From Candidatus Methanomethylicus sp. (GTDB taxonomy: Archaea; Thermoproteota; Methanomethylicia; Methanomethylicales; Methanomethylicaceae), in NCBI GenBank assembly GCA_028683025.1, contig JAJRAB010000074.1, forward strand, positions 1-28,690: a stretch of 28,690 nt of DNA, in the 5' to 3' direction. Positions 7,341 to 15,161 of this stretch are shown here, one piece after another. Each line of letters starts with the position of its first letter. Position 1 is the first letter of the stretch. The notes below the pieces were generated by a model that was not told the DNA's origin, did no database searches, and saw only the letters and a list, made by a program, of their open reading frames with translations. The translations under genes and the position numbers were made by a program.

Positions 7341-8627
7341 ATGATGCTTTGGGACCCTGTACGGAGAAAAAAATACAACCAGTATACGTTGATCTTATTC
7401 CTGGTCGTGTTTCTTCTAATAATATTGCAGATAGCATCGCCCGGGCAGCCATTCTATTTCTTTGCGGTCTTCGGGATCATCATCCTGTTTGTGGCGGCAA
7501 GGTGGATCCTAAGCATAAGGGACATCACCAAGGGGGCATCCAAGCCTGGCAGCGGAGGCATCCTTGGCTCCATAGTGTCAAACGTGACCGGTGCAGGGGC
7601 TGCCGAGGAGGTTGCCCAGAGCCTGAGGCAGTTTGGAGTTAACGCAGATGTGATCAAGCTAGATTCGCCTAACATCTATGGGGGGAGCGCCAATACCGGC
7701 AGGATCGGCAACCTCTCATTGGTGGCTGTTAAGGTCGAAGGCAGGAACATTGACAGGATTGAGCCCAATTGGACCCGAAGCGGGAAGCACAGCTACATAA
7801 CCTTCAGTTACCAGGTCAAGGCGGATCCCAAGGATCTCCAACAAGATCTCACATCGGTCCTCATGCCCAAAAGGGACAGGTCTGTACTGGGGAGCATAGT
7901 GGATTACAAATGGGTGGACACAGTTCCAGGTTTCCCCGGGGGGTGGGGCATCAACCTCGGCCTCTTCCTATTCGGGTTGGTCTTCATGGGCTTTGGCCTC
8001 TTTGAGATCATTCTTATGCTCAACACAATAGCTGAATTTGAGATTGCAATGGTGCCATTGGCTTTGGTGCCAACATTATTTGCAGCTATTGGATTCTTAC
8101 TGAGCTTTGGGCAGATCTTCTTCCTAAAGCGCCGCAGATACGAGGGGAACAACCTGCTTAGCAGGGCGCTCAATGCGGATTTCAGTTTGAAACAGATGCT
8201 TCTGAATGCGCACCATACGGATTGGACCACGGTTGCTCCAAGCTTGGATGGCAGCTCTGTTTCCATAGGCGGGAGCTTCCCAACCAGGGAAAAGTTTGAG
8301 ATATACGATGCCATAGCATCCCATGTCCTAAGCCTTGTGCCTGATTCTTCGTCCTTCGGAGAATATCTACCCCACCAGAGCGTTGAAGGTTCGGAAATCA
8401 GGCAAAAGGTGCCCTACCGAACGGTTAGCACAAGGCAGGTGATCATAGGTCCTGTATTCATAATTGCCTTTGCCCTTTGCTGGTTCGGCGCAGCCTTTTT
8501 CATCACCGGGGGGAATATGGAGGAGCTACTCATCCCGCTGCTCATGGCTGGTTTGTTCATAGCAATAGGCGTTGTGGCCTTAATAACCCAGATAAGGAAT
8601 CTTGCGAACCAAAACAAGAGCCACTAA
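7341..8627 (+). CDS. Orphan multi-pass membrane protein
   Basis: This protein has about 428 residues from ATG 7341 (ATG 7344 is equally possible). Two adjacent N-terminal helices (YTLILFLVVFLLIILQ; FFAVFGIIILFVAARWIL) come first. A soluble segment of about 150 residues contains a Gly-rich start (GGILGSIVSNVTGAGAAEE). A central pair of helices, a second soluble segment and two C-terminal helices follow. I recognise no family. The topology, six helices with two exposed domains, suggests a membrane scaffold or sensor. The region 7227-7340 is also open in frame, but its translation is not protein-like and the TATA box lies inside it, so I left it out. Confidence 0.75.
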   Translation: MMLWDPVRRKKYNQYTLILFLVVFLLIILQIASPGQPFYFFAVFGIIILFVAARWILSIRDITKGASKPGSGGILGSIVSNVTGAGAAEEVAQSLRQFGVNADVIKLDSPNIYGGSANTGRIGNLSLVAVKVEGRNIDRIEPNWTRSGKHSYITFSYQVKADPKDLQQDLTSVLMPKRDRSVLGSIVDYKWVDTVPGFPGGWGINLGLFLFGLVFMGFGLFEIILMLNTIAEFEIAMVPLALVPTLFAAIGFLLSFGQIFFLKRRRYEGNNLLSRALNADFSLKQMLLNAHHTDWTTVAPSLDGSSVSIGGSFPTREKFEIYDAIASHVLSLVPDSSSFGEYLPHQSVEGSEIRQKVPYRTVSTRQVIIGPVFIIAFALCWFGAAFFITGGNMEELLIPLLMAGLFIAIGVVALITQIRNLANQNKSH

Positions 8628-8688
8628 ACCTATCATTGGCTGCCAGGTATGCCCTAACTCATTTGGGAATTTAATTGCGGATCATCTC

Positions 8689-9291
8689 TCAGAGCCGATT
8701 GGCCCTGACCATATTGGCCAGCAGGCGGATGAGCCTTGCAACGACCGGCGTGGCTAAAAATAGGGATATAAGGGATGTTGTTGCAAATGGCAGCAAATTG
8801 TAGAGCAGGGTCGGGAGTTGGTTCTGGCCTGCTATGTAGACCAGCCCTGTGTAATAGGCGATGACCAGAAGTGCAAAGCCTATCATCGTGAAGGCCAATA
8901 GTTTTCCGAGGGTTCTGCCAGAGGCAAGGTCTTTGTAGCGCGGGAGTCCAGCAAGAAAACCAAGCAACCCATAGCCTAGATTGATGATCCCGAGCGCAAT
9001 GATCTGGTGACCAAACAACATATCTGCACCTGCGCTGCCCAGAAATCCTCCCAGGAATCCAGCCGTAGGTCCAAAAAAGGCGCTTATGAGGGGGATTACT
9101 AGGATAGCGGGCACGAACTGGACAGTGATCATACCCATAAGCTTGTAACCCGGCAGGTTGATGGGTGATAGGGCTATGTAGAGGGCTACTCCCATCAGGG
9201 CGCCCAGCAGGCTCCAGAGCGCATCTCGCCTGGTTTGGAGTCTGAGTCGGCTGAGGATTTTCCCTTTCAAACCTTTTAAGGCAACGGCCAT
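8689..9291 (-). CDS. ECF transporter S-component-like membrane protein
   Basis: About 200 residues with a basic N-terminus and five or six helices. VQFVPAILVIPLISAFFGPT and GFLGGFLGSAGADMLFG match the substrate-binding subunits of energy-coupling-factor transporters (ThiW/riboflavin-type). These bind a vitamin or precursor and need the shared ECF T and A subunits, which are not in this window. I prefer ATG 9291 because GGAGAGGAG precedes it; an in-frame ATG 9306 exists but has no ribosome site. It follows the LDI-like gene on the same strand with a gap of under 30 nt, so the two are probably cotranscribed. Substrate unknown. Confidence 0.75.
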   Translation of the reverse strand: MAVALKGLKGKILSRLRLQTRRDALWSLLGALMGVALYIALSPINLPGYKLMGMITVQFVPAILVIPLISAFFGPTAGFLGGFLGSAGADMLFGHQIIALGIINLGYGLLGFLAGLPRYKDLASGRTLGKLLAFTMIGFALLVIAYYTGLVYIAGQNQLPTLLYNLLPFATTSLISLFLATPVVARLIRLLANMVRANRL

Positions 9292-9319
9292 AGTTCTCCT
9301 CTCCATTTTTTTAATTCAT

Positions 9320-10990
9320 TCAAATAATAACGAAGGAATAGGTACCCGGTTCCAGGTTGAGCAACAGCTGGTTGCTGTCAAGTGTCCAGTCGATGTAGGT
9401 ACCCTTGGACGTGTAAACTCCTTGGATGCCCGCTGCGTTGTCAATGGTCAGAACCTGCGAGTGCTCGGTCTCTACGGTCAGGATGAAGGCTTCCCGATCC
9501 TCATCATAGCAGGCTTGGTAGACGTAGAGACCGTCCATCCTGGACTGGTTCGAGATGTAGGGCTTCGCGAAGAAAGCATCCCCTCTGGGGGTCATAAGGT
9601 CCGAGAGGGTAGAGTTGGCATGGCCCCATGCCCAAGCGAAGTTGATCACGGGATAGGTGAATGCGCTGAGGCTGCCGAGGGCGCTCGTATCAAATTCGTA
9701 CCTGTCGCCAATCCACTTCCCTTCGAAGGGCTTGTAGAACCAGTTCTCCAGCTTTGCGTTCAGCTCCGAGTCGCCCATCTCCCGGGAGCAGAAATAGGCA
9801 AAGAGGTTGGCCACGTACTCTGAGGCCCCAAAGTCATGGGGGAAGTAATAGGATTCGACCACGTAGGCCGTATTGTCGGCACTGTAATGGACGAACGCTG
9901 ACTTCCAATTCCCATAAAGGCTATCGGCCAGCGGCTCCATCCCCATGGCATTGTAGAACATGGTGATCCAGGCTGAACCGTAGGCAGAGACCTTCGGGGC
10001 GTCAAGCCCCTTCGTCATGGCCGGTCCCGGGTAGATCTGGAAGCCACCCCCCTGGGTTCTGTGCCTCTCCAGGGGCTGCATCACATAGTAGCCGTCTATC
10101 GGAATCCCGCGGGGATCCATCATGTGCTCCTGCCACCAGGCTATGCCGGGCAGGCTTGCCTCCTGGTAGGAGGTCCCGTGGAGGTTGTCATAGAGGCGCA
10201 TCGTATAGAATGGGATGGCGTTACACTGGACAAATACAATATAGGGCTCGCAGGGGATCAGACCAGTTCCCCATCGCCCCAAGTCTCCCGAGGGGTTACC
10301 GTCCCAGGCAGTGCTGGAGGTCAGGGACGAGTTCCACTGGTCCAGGTAACCTGTAATCTCACTGCTGTAGGTATTATCCCGGTAGATGCTCTCGTAGAAT
10401 AGTTCCATGAGCGTAAAGTGGCCTGTCCACATAATGTTGGTTGGTCCCCGGAAATCGTTGCCAGTGCCGGCATAGCTGGAGTTGGTGAAGCCGGGCTTGA
10501 CCCACTCGAGCTGCTCCATGGCTGAACTGTTCATCATGGCAATCAGCTTGTGGAAAATGTCCTTGTAGTAGTCCGTCCTGAAGCTGGGGGTGGAGTCAGC
10601 TATCATGGCTATGCCGTAGGTTGTGAATGGGAGGAAATAGTGGGTGTAGATGGGCGGCAGCACGCTCAGGTCGTTGACGCTCGCATAGGAGAGGTTGGTC
10701 ACATCATAATAGTCCCTGAAGAGGTTCACCAGCCCTATAACTCGGCGGTCAAGCGAAGGGTAGTCGTTGAGGTCGAAGCTACCCTTGCCTGCAACAGTAA
10801 TGGTGGGGAGCTCAAGGCTGGGATGCTGGGACGGCGTAAGTATGAAGGTTGAGTTGGCAACCAATATGGTCATAATCAGGAAGCATGAAAACAGCTTGTT
10901 CCTAGAGATCCAGCCTGAAAAACGATTTGCCACCTTCCCCCCTCCCATCGCTGGATCATTCTCGCACTCTTGGTCCTTATTAGGGTGCAC
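9320..10990 (-). CDS. Linalool dehydratase-isomerase (LDI)-like protein, membrane-anchored or secreted
   Basis: A 556-residue protein with a signal-anchor helix at about 33-52 and a large outer domain with several N-x-S/T sequons. From memory it aligns with LDI of Castellaniella defragrans at several blocks: NIMWTGHFTLM (LDI NIMYKGHLNLM), CEPYIVFVQCN (LDI CEPDNYFVQCN), RLYDNLHGTSY (LDI WVYDRLHGTDY), VSAYGSAW (LDI ISAYTTAW) and SREMGDSEL (LDI AREMGDQQL). Cys247 and Cys256 keep the exact spacing of the LDI catalytic cysteines, and His191 matches its catalytic His. D96 and Y102 keep the spacing of LDI Asp39/Tyr45, with a small gap needed. LDI is periplasmic and converts geraniol, linalool and myrcene; the substrate here is unknown. 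The N-terminal anchor and a roughly 70-residue C-terminal beta extension are additions. GTG start with AGGGAT just upstream. Confidence 0.82.
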   Translation of the reverse strand: MHPNKDQECENDPAMGGGKVANRFSGWISRNKLFSCFLIMTILVANSTFILTPSQHPSLELPTITVAGKGSFDLNDYPSLDRRVIGLVNLFRDYYDVTNLSYASVNDLSVLPPIYTHYFLPFTTYGIAMIADSTPSFRTDYYKDIFHKLIAMMNSSAMEQLEWVKPGFTNSSYAGTGNDFRGPTNIMWTGHFTLMELFYESIYRDNTYSSEITGYLDQWNSSLTSSTAWDGNPSGDLGRWGTGLIPCEPYIVFVQCNAIPFYTMRLYDNLHGTSYQEASLPGIAWWQEHMMDPRGIPIDGYYVMQPLERHRTQGGGFQIYPGPAMTKGLDAPKVSAYGSAWITMFYNAMGMEPLADSLYGNWKSAFVHYSADNTAYVVESYYFPHDFGASEYVANLFAYFCSREMGDSELNAKLENWFYKPFEGKWIGDRYEFDTSALGSLSAFTYPVINFAWAWGHANSTLSDLMTPRGDAFFAKPYISNQSRMDGLYVYQACYDEDREAFILTVETEHSQVLTIDNAAGIQGVYTSKGTYIDWTLDSNQLLLNLEPGTYSFVII

Positions 10991-11042
10991 ATAATCCCTG
11001 CCTGGAGCGGTCAGGTCGGGGGGCTCTGGCTATGCCAATTAA

Positions 11043-11052
11043 GGTTATATTC
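11043..11052 (+). promoter_or_regulatory. TATA box of the DUF998-like gene (leaderless)
   Basis: GGTTATATTC is centred about 26 nt before the ATG at 11073, and no Shine-Dalgarno is present. Transcription should begin at the start codon. Confidence 0.55.
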
Positions 11053-11072
11053 TATGCGGGCATGGTCTATGC

Positions 11073-11735
11073 ATGGACAATAACAAAGCCACAGGGGCAT
11101 TCCTCTTTGCAGGGGTTTCCCAGTTTTTGGTGATGCTAACCATTGCTGAAACCCAGTTCCCAGGCTACAGCGTAGCATTAAATTACATTAGCGATCTGGG
11201 CCTCTGGAGCTACCCCTCGGCCATCATATTCAACACTTCTGTAGCCCTGAATGGGGTGTTTGTCCTGGCAGCAGGTTATCTGGTGATCGCAAAGTTCGGC
11301 TGGCGCATCCAAGGCCTGCTCCTGGCTTTATCGGGGATGGGAGCCGTTGGGGTCGGCTTCTTCAATGAGCTGGTGCTAGTCCCCCACGCCATATTTGCTA
11401 TGATGGCTTTCGTTGGCAGTGCAGCTGCCGCGATTGCCTTCAGCAGGAGGCTCAGGGGATTCATGGGTCTGGCGGGGATCGCACTGGGCAGAGCTTCGCT
11501 ACTTGCCCTTTTCGCGATGTTGGCAGGCTTTGACTTCGGCCTGGGTCCAGGCGGGATTGAGAGGATGGTAATGTACCCATCATTGATCTTTAGCTTCGGT
11601 CTTGGTGGATACTTCCTGGCAGGTCAAGAAAATAGAGGGCTGAAAGATCTAGGGCAGGGGCTTAAAAATCAGAAAACATCGCATGGAGCTTTACACATTC
11701 TCAGGTCTTGGCCTTCGTTTTCTCTGAAGCCCTGA
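11073..11735 (+). CDS. DUF998-like membrane protein
   Basis: This 220-residue protein has six hydrophobic segments. The loop after TM1, reading PGYSVALNYISDLGLW, matches the hallmark of DUF998 membrane proteins (a GYS...ISDLG pattern). Members usually have six helices and no assigned activity, and the length fits. The last 30 residues are basic and hydrophilic. Its 3' end overlaps the convergent zinc-ribbon gene by about 35 nt. The message appears leaderless. Confidence 0.75.
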   Translation: MDNNKATGAFLFAGVSQFLVMLTIAETQFPGYSVALNYISDLGLWSYPSAIIFNTSVALNGVFVLAAGYLVIAKFGWRIQGLLLALSGMGAVGVGFFNELVLVPHAIFAMMAFVGSAAAAIAFSRRLRGFMGLAGIALGRASLLALFAMLAGFDFGLGPGGIERMVMYPSLIFSFGLGGYFLAGQENRGLKDLGQGLKNQKTSHGALHILRSWPSFSLKP

Positions 11736-12042
11736 CCATCTGCTGGCACCGGGGGCATCTCAGGTAGGTCCAGCCGCCATTTGCAGTCCCATGGGGGCTG
11801 ATCAGATCAGCCACGGGTGATATCTCAAAGTCATTGCCGCAGTTGGGGCAGTGGTATAAAGTGTTCTTGGCATGCCATCTCACCAGCAGGAGCAGCATCC
11901 CAAACACGAGGGCAATCCAAAGGAGAAAGCCGATGGGCCAAGCCATAGATCCCAAAGGGAAGGCCGTCAGGGCAATGACAGCCACAAATGGGACTAGTAT
12001 GCGGGCGGATTTTTTCAACTCTGCAGTTCCATCTTCAGGCAT
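11701..12042 (-). CDS. Membrane protein with C-terminal zinc ribbon
   Basis: This 113-residue protein has two transmembrane helices (about 15-32 and 36-55) followed by a cytoplasmic-type zinc ribbon with CPNC (C65, C68) and CPRC (C96, C99). The spacing of 27 residues between the knuckles is usual. No family name recognised; such proteins often recruit nucleic acid or protein partners to the membrane. A TATA-like AATATTTATC (12064-12074) lies about 26 nt before the ATG, so the message is probably leaderless. It overlaps the convergent DUF998-like gene. Confidence 0.75.
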   Translation of the reverse strand: MPEDGTAELKKSARILVPFVAVIALTAFPLGSMAWPIGFLLWIALVFGMLLLLVRWHAKNTLYHCPNCGNDFEISPVADLISPHGTANGGWTYLRCPRCQQMVRASEKTKAKT

Positions 12043-12109
12043 GGTATAGGCTTACGAAACATGGAATATTTATCTGATCACTTGCCTGCCAGAGCCGTTT
12101 TTTACAGGT

Positions 12110-13075
12110 TCACCTCAGGAAGTCGATCAGCTGCTGGCGTGCGTCGATGTCCCTGTTCAGGGTAGAGAGCTTCGACTCTATGGGATTTGCCTGCTCCAAG
12201 AATGTCTTCTTATCCATGGCCTTGTTGAAGAAGCTTGCCCTGAGAGAGTCCAGCTGTGCTGCGATCGATTGCCTATCCATCTTGATGGCCTCCATCTCCT
12301 TTGCCACCTTTGCACTCTCCTCGGCCAGGGTTTTGCCGATCTCCACTATCTTTGCTTCCATTGTCTGCTTCTTGGACTCATAGGTTCCCTGGTCGATCTC
12401 CGCCCGGGCTAAATATCCGTCCAATTCCTTGAGCTCCTCTTTAACATTGGCCCGGTCCAGGACCAGGAGGGCGCTCTTGTCCGTGAACATCATGGGAGTC
12501 CGCTCCCAGGCTATGGCCAGTGAGATTTCGCTGATCGATGTTATGCGCTTGAAGAAGCCTCCAGTCTTTTCCGCGATTGCCTTAAGGATTGGCTCTTCGG
12601 GTTTTACACCTAGCCCAAGCACATCAATCCTCACGCCTTTCAGCAACGCATCTGAGGTCTCCAGCAGTGGATCTTCCCCAACGCTCTCGGAGCCGTCAGT
12701 GATGAGCACGATGCCCTTGCTTGGCACTTCGCTCAAAGCTAGGATACGCACAGCCTCCTTGATTGCAGCTCCCAGGGGCGCACCGCCCTCACCCGTCACC
12801 TTTCCCAGGGCATCTGAGGGCAACCTCTTCTGGGTAATCATCGCAGAGACATCCTCCAACGGCATTATCAAGTTGAGGTTTGCCAGGTTCACCTTCTTCT
12901 GGTTGAGGCACAAGATGCCAACTCTATCTCCAGGCTTGAAAGCCCTCGGGTTACCCAGCAGGTCCAGGAGGTACTTCTTCACCAAGTTTAGGTTAGATCC
13001 GACGGAGTCAGCAACCCCTTTGCTCTTATTCATGCTGCCCGAGCAGTCTATGAGATAAAGCAGGCTGTAGGTCAT
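12110..13075 (-). CDS. von Willebrand factor A domain protein with C-terminal coiled coil
   Basis: This 321-residue cytoplasmic protein (no signal peptide) begins directly with a vWA domain. The MIDAS metal site shows DCSGS at 10-14 and TDGSE at 126-130. The loop that normally supplies the MIDAS Thr reads GGAP (Ala99 in place of Thr). About residues 205-320 form a long Lys/Glu/Ala-rich coiled coil. The domain would bind a partner protein through a divalent metal, here possibly weakened. No AAA+ MoxR partner lies nearby, although vWA proteins of this kind often have one. GGTGGG precedes the ATG. Confidence 0.85.
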   Translation of the reverse strand: MTYSLLYLIDCSGSMNKSKGVADSVGSNLNLVKKYLLDLLGNPRAFKPGDRVGILCLNQKKVNLANLNLIMPLEDVSAMITQKRLPSDALGKVTGEGGAPLGAAIKEAVRILALSEVPSKGIVLITDGSESVGEDPLLETSDALLKGVRIDVLGLGVKPEEPILKAIAEKTGGFFKRITSISEISLAIAWERTPMMFTDKSALLVLDRANVKEELKELDGYLARAEIDQGTYESKKQTMEAKIVEIGKTLAEESAKVAKEMEAIKMDRQSIAAQLDSLRASFFNKAMDKKTFLEQANPIESKLSTLNRDIDARQQLIDFLR

Positions 13076-13179
13076 TTCTCATTCCCACCAATACAAAATA
13101 TGGGGATTTGCTTAATTAAATAATCGAATCCATACCCCAGGTTTGGACCAAAAAAGGGCGGAAATCGGTCAGAGGAAAC

Positions 13180-14055
13180 TTATTTTGTCGTAACGTACAT
13201 GCCTATTATGACGAGTAGGGCTCCGATACCAAACATCAGGTCTATGGTTTCGCCGAGAACCACGGCCGAAGCTATTATGCCGATCAGGGGAGTGAAGAAG
13301 AGCGCGATGCCAGCCTCGTAGGCTGATACCCCTTTCAAGCCAACAAACCAGAGCAGGTAACCGACTCCGGACGCCCCCAGCCCAATGAAGAGCAGGATTG
13401 CCCATCCGTTGAAGGTTGACGGTAACGTCACACTTTCAAAGCCAAATGCCAATGGCAGAAGAAGAGCGGTCCCCAGCAGCGACGAGTATGCAGTCATGTC
13501 ATAGGGGCTTATCTTTTCCAGGACCTTCTTTCCGTAAACCGAAAAGACCGCCCAGCTGAATGCTCCCCCGATAGCCAGAAGATCGCCGAAAATGGCTCCA
13601 GAGTTGAAGGTAAAGCCTCCGCCGCTGCCCCTCAGGACAATGGTGGAAACGCCTGCAAAGGCAATGACAATGCCGGCTATCTTCCTGGCAGTAAGCTTTT
13701 CCTTTAGGTAGAGCGATGCCAGAATGGCAATGTAGATGGGGTCGCTGTTTAGCAGTACGCTGGACTCCGAGGCGGTAGCGTAGGTAAGGCCAAAGTTCTG
13801 GAGCAGCTGGTAACCGACTGTACCGAATGCGCCCAGAAGCAGAAGGGCTTTCCAATTCTTCAGCAAGGTCCTAAGGTCAGGGTTAAGGTAATAGGCCACA
13901 GCCACAAGAAGCGGAAGTGAAATGAGGGACCGGAGGAACGCCATAGTTATGGGCGGCATTTCGGCAAAAGCGATCTTAATGAAGGGGTAGTTGGCTCCCC
14001 AAAGGGTGATGCAAATTGCCAGCGCTATGGCGCTTTGGTATCGCATGAACATCAT
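13180..14055 (-). CDS. EamA/DMT-family transporter (RhaT/YdcZ-like permease)
   Basis: This 291-residue protein has ten predicted helices made of two EamA repeats. The first opens with ALAICITLWGANYPFIKIA and contains LYLKEKLTARKIAGIVIAFA. The second has GDLLAIGGAFSWAVFSVYGK and ends VVLGETIDLMFGIGALLVIIG. The E(K/T) conserved in each repeat is present. The family exports or imports small metabolites, amino acids or sugars; the substrate cannot be inferred. ATG codons at 14055, 14052 and 14046 are all in frame. A TATA-like element near 14070-14081 favours one of the first two as a leaderless start. Confidence 0.88.
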   Translation of the reverse strand: MMFMRYQSAIALAICITLWGANYPFIKIAFAEMPPITMAFLRSLISLPLLVAVAYYLNPDLRTLLKNWKALLLLGAFGTVGYQLLQNFGLTYATASESSVLLNSDPIYIAILASLYLKEKLTARKIAGIVIAFAGVSTIVLRGSGGGFTFNSGAIFGDLLAIGGAFSWAVFSVYGKKVLEKISPYDMTAYSSLLGTALLLPLAFGFESVTLPSTFNGWAILLFIGLGASGVGYLLWFVGLKGVSAYEAGIALFFTPLIGIIASAVVLGETIDLMFGIGALLVIIGMYVTTK

Positions 14056-14162
14056 CTACACATGGTTTAGCTAATAAGCTTTGAAGCAGTTCCTGCCGGG
14101 GTGTAACCAGCCTTATGGGACTGCCAAAATCCATTTAGGTGTTTATTTGACATACGTTGTTT

Positions 14163-15074
14163 ATGAAATTCCTAGTGACTGGTGGTACCGGATTCATAGG
14201 CTCGAACATTGCTCGACGGTTAATCCAGGAGGGAAACGAGGTGCTGGTCCTGGACGACATGAGCCTTGGCAATGAAGCCAACCTGCCGGGCTTGGTGCCT
14301 GTCAAAGGCGATGTACGCGATTCAGTGCTTGTGGACAGGCTTACCAAGGGAATAGATGGCGTCTTTCATGATGCTGCCCGAAGCTCCTCCCCTATGTTTA
14401 GCCCAGACCCAAGGGAGGGCATAGATGTCAATCTTAGGGGCTTCTTGAACGTAATAGACTCCGCCAGGAGGAACGACTTTCCTGTCGTTTATGCCTCAAC
14501 CAGCAGCCTCTACAGCAAACTAGAGCCCCCCCACCGAGAGGACATGGACGTCGAGCCTGGTTCCTTCTACGAGTACTCCTTCCATGCCAGGGAGCGGGCG
14601 GCATCGCTCTGTGCCGAACTCTACGGTCTCCGAGCGGTCGGGCTCCGATACTTCAGTGTTTACGGTCCTCATGAGGAATATAAGAGGAGCTATGCCAACA
14701 ACATATCCCAATTTGCCTGGGAGATGATGGCAGGCAAGGCTCCAGTGATCTTTGGTGACGGCAGCCAAACCAGGGATTTCACATTTGTAGATGATGTAGT
14801 TGAGGCTAATGTGCTGGCCATTAAGTCAGGTTTTAGAGGGGAAGTCTTCAATGTGGGCACAGGGGTTGAGACCTCTTTCACGCAGATCGTCGACCTGCTG
14901 AACGAGTCGCTTGGGACCTCGCTGAAAGCCAAGTATGTGCCGAATCCAATCAAGAACTATGTCTATAGAACCAGGGCAGACACGTCGAAAGCAAAATCTG
15001 GTCTTGGGTTCTCAGCCAGGATAAGCCTGAAAGAAGGAATCGCAAGGGTTGTGGACTACTATAAAAACCGTTAG
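14163..15074 (+). CDS. NAD-dependent epimerase/dehydratase-like protein lacking the YxxxK lysine
   Basis: This extended short-chain dehydrogenase (303 residues) has an intact nucleotide site (VTGGTGFIGSNIARRL), the STSSLY segment with the usual Ser/Thr, and RYFSVYGP. FGDGSQTRDFTFVDD is the sugar-nucleotide signature of GalE/WcaG-type epimerases. The catalytic YxxxK position reads Y136-E-Y-S-F140: the Lys is Phe, although Tyr is kept and the downstream helix aligns without a gap. It may bind UDP-sugar and NAD without normal catalysis, or use altered chemistry. Start ATG 14163 fits the family, with no Shine-Dalgarno, so it is probably leaderless. A second, intact epimerase lies 1 kb downstream on the other strand. 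Confidence 0.85.
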   Translation: MKFLVTGGTGFIGSNIARRLIQEGNEVLVLDDMSLGNEANLPGLVPVKGDVRDSVLVDRLTKGIDGVFHDAARSSSPMFSPDPREGIDVNLRGFLNVIDSARRNDFPVVYASTSSLYSKLEPPHREDMDVEPGSFYEYSFHARERAASLCAELYGLRAVGLRYFSVYGPHEEYKRSYANNISQFAWEMMAGKAPVIFGDGSQTRDFTFVDDVVEANVLAIKSGFRGEVFNVGTGVETSFTQIVDLLNESLGTSLKAKYVPNPIKNYVYRTRADTSKAKSGLGFSARISLKEGIARVVDYYKNR

Positions 15075-15161
15075 CCTTTATGGCCCCCCAGAGAATGTAG
15101 AATCAATTTAGCTGATCGTTTGGGCACAGCTCCCCTTCGCTTCTGCCAGGGCTGATAGCTT

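Noticed and set aside
12429..13058. Long plus-strand ORF of 209 codons
   Set aside because: It is an antisense shadow of the vWA gene with Ser/Pro-rich, non-domain composition. The vWA frame explains the sequence.
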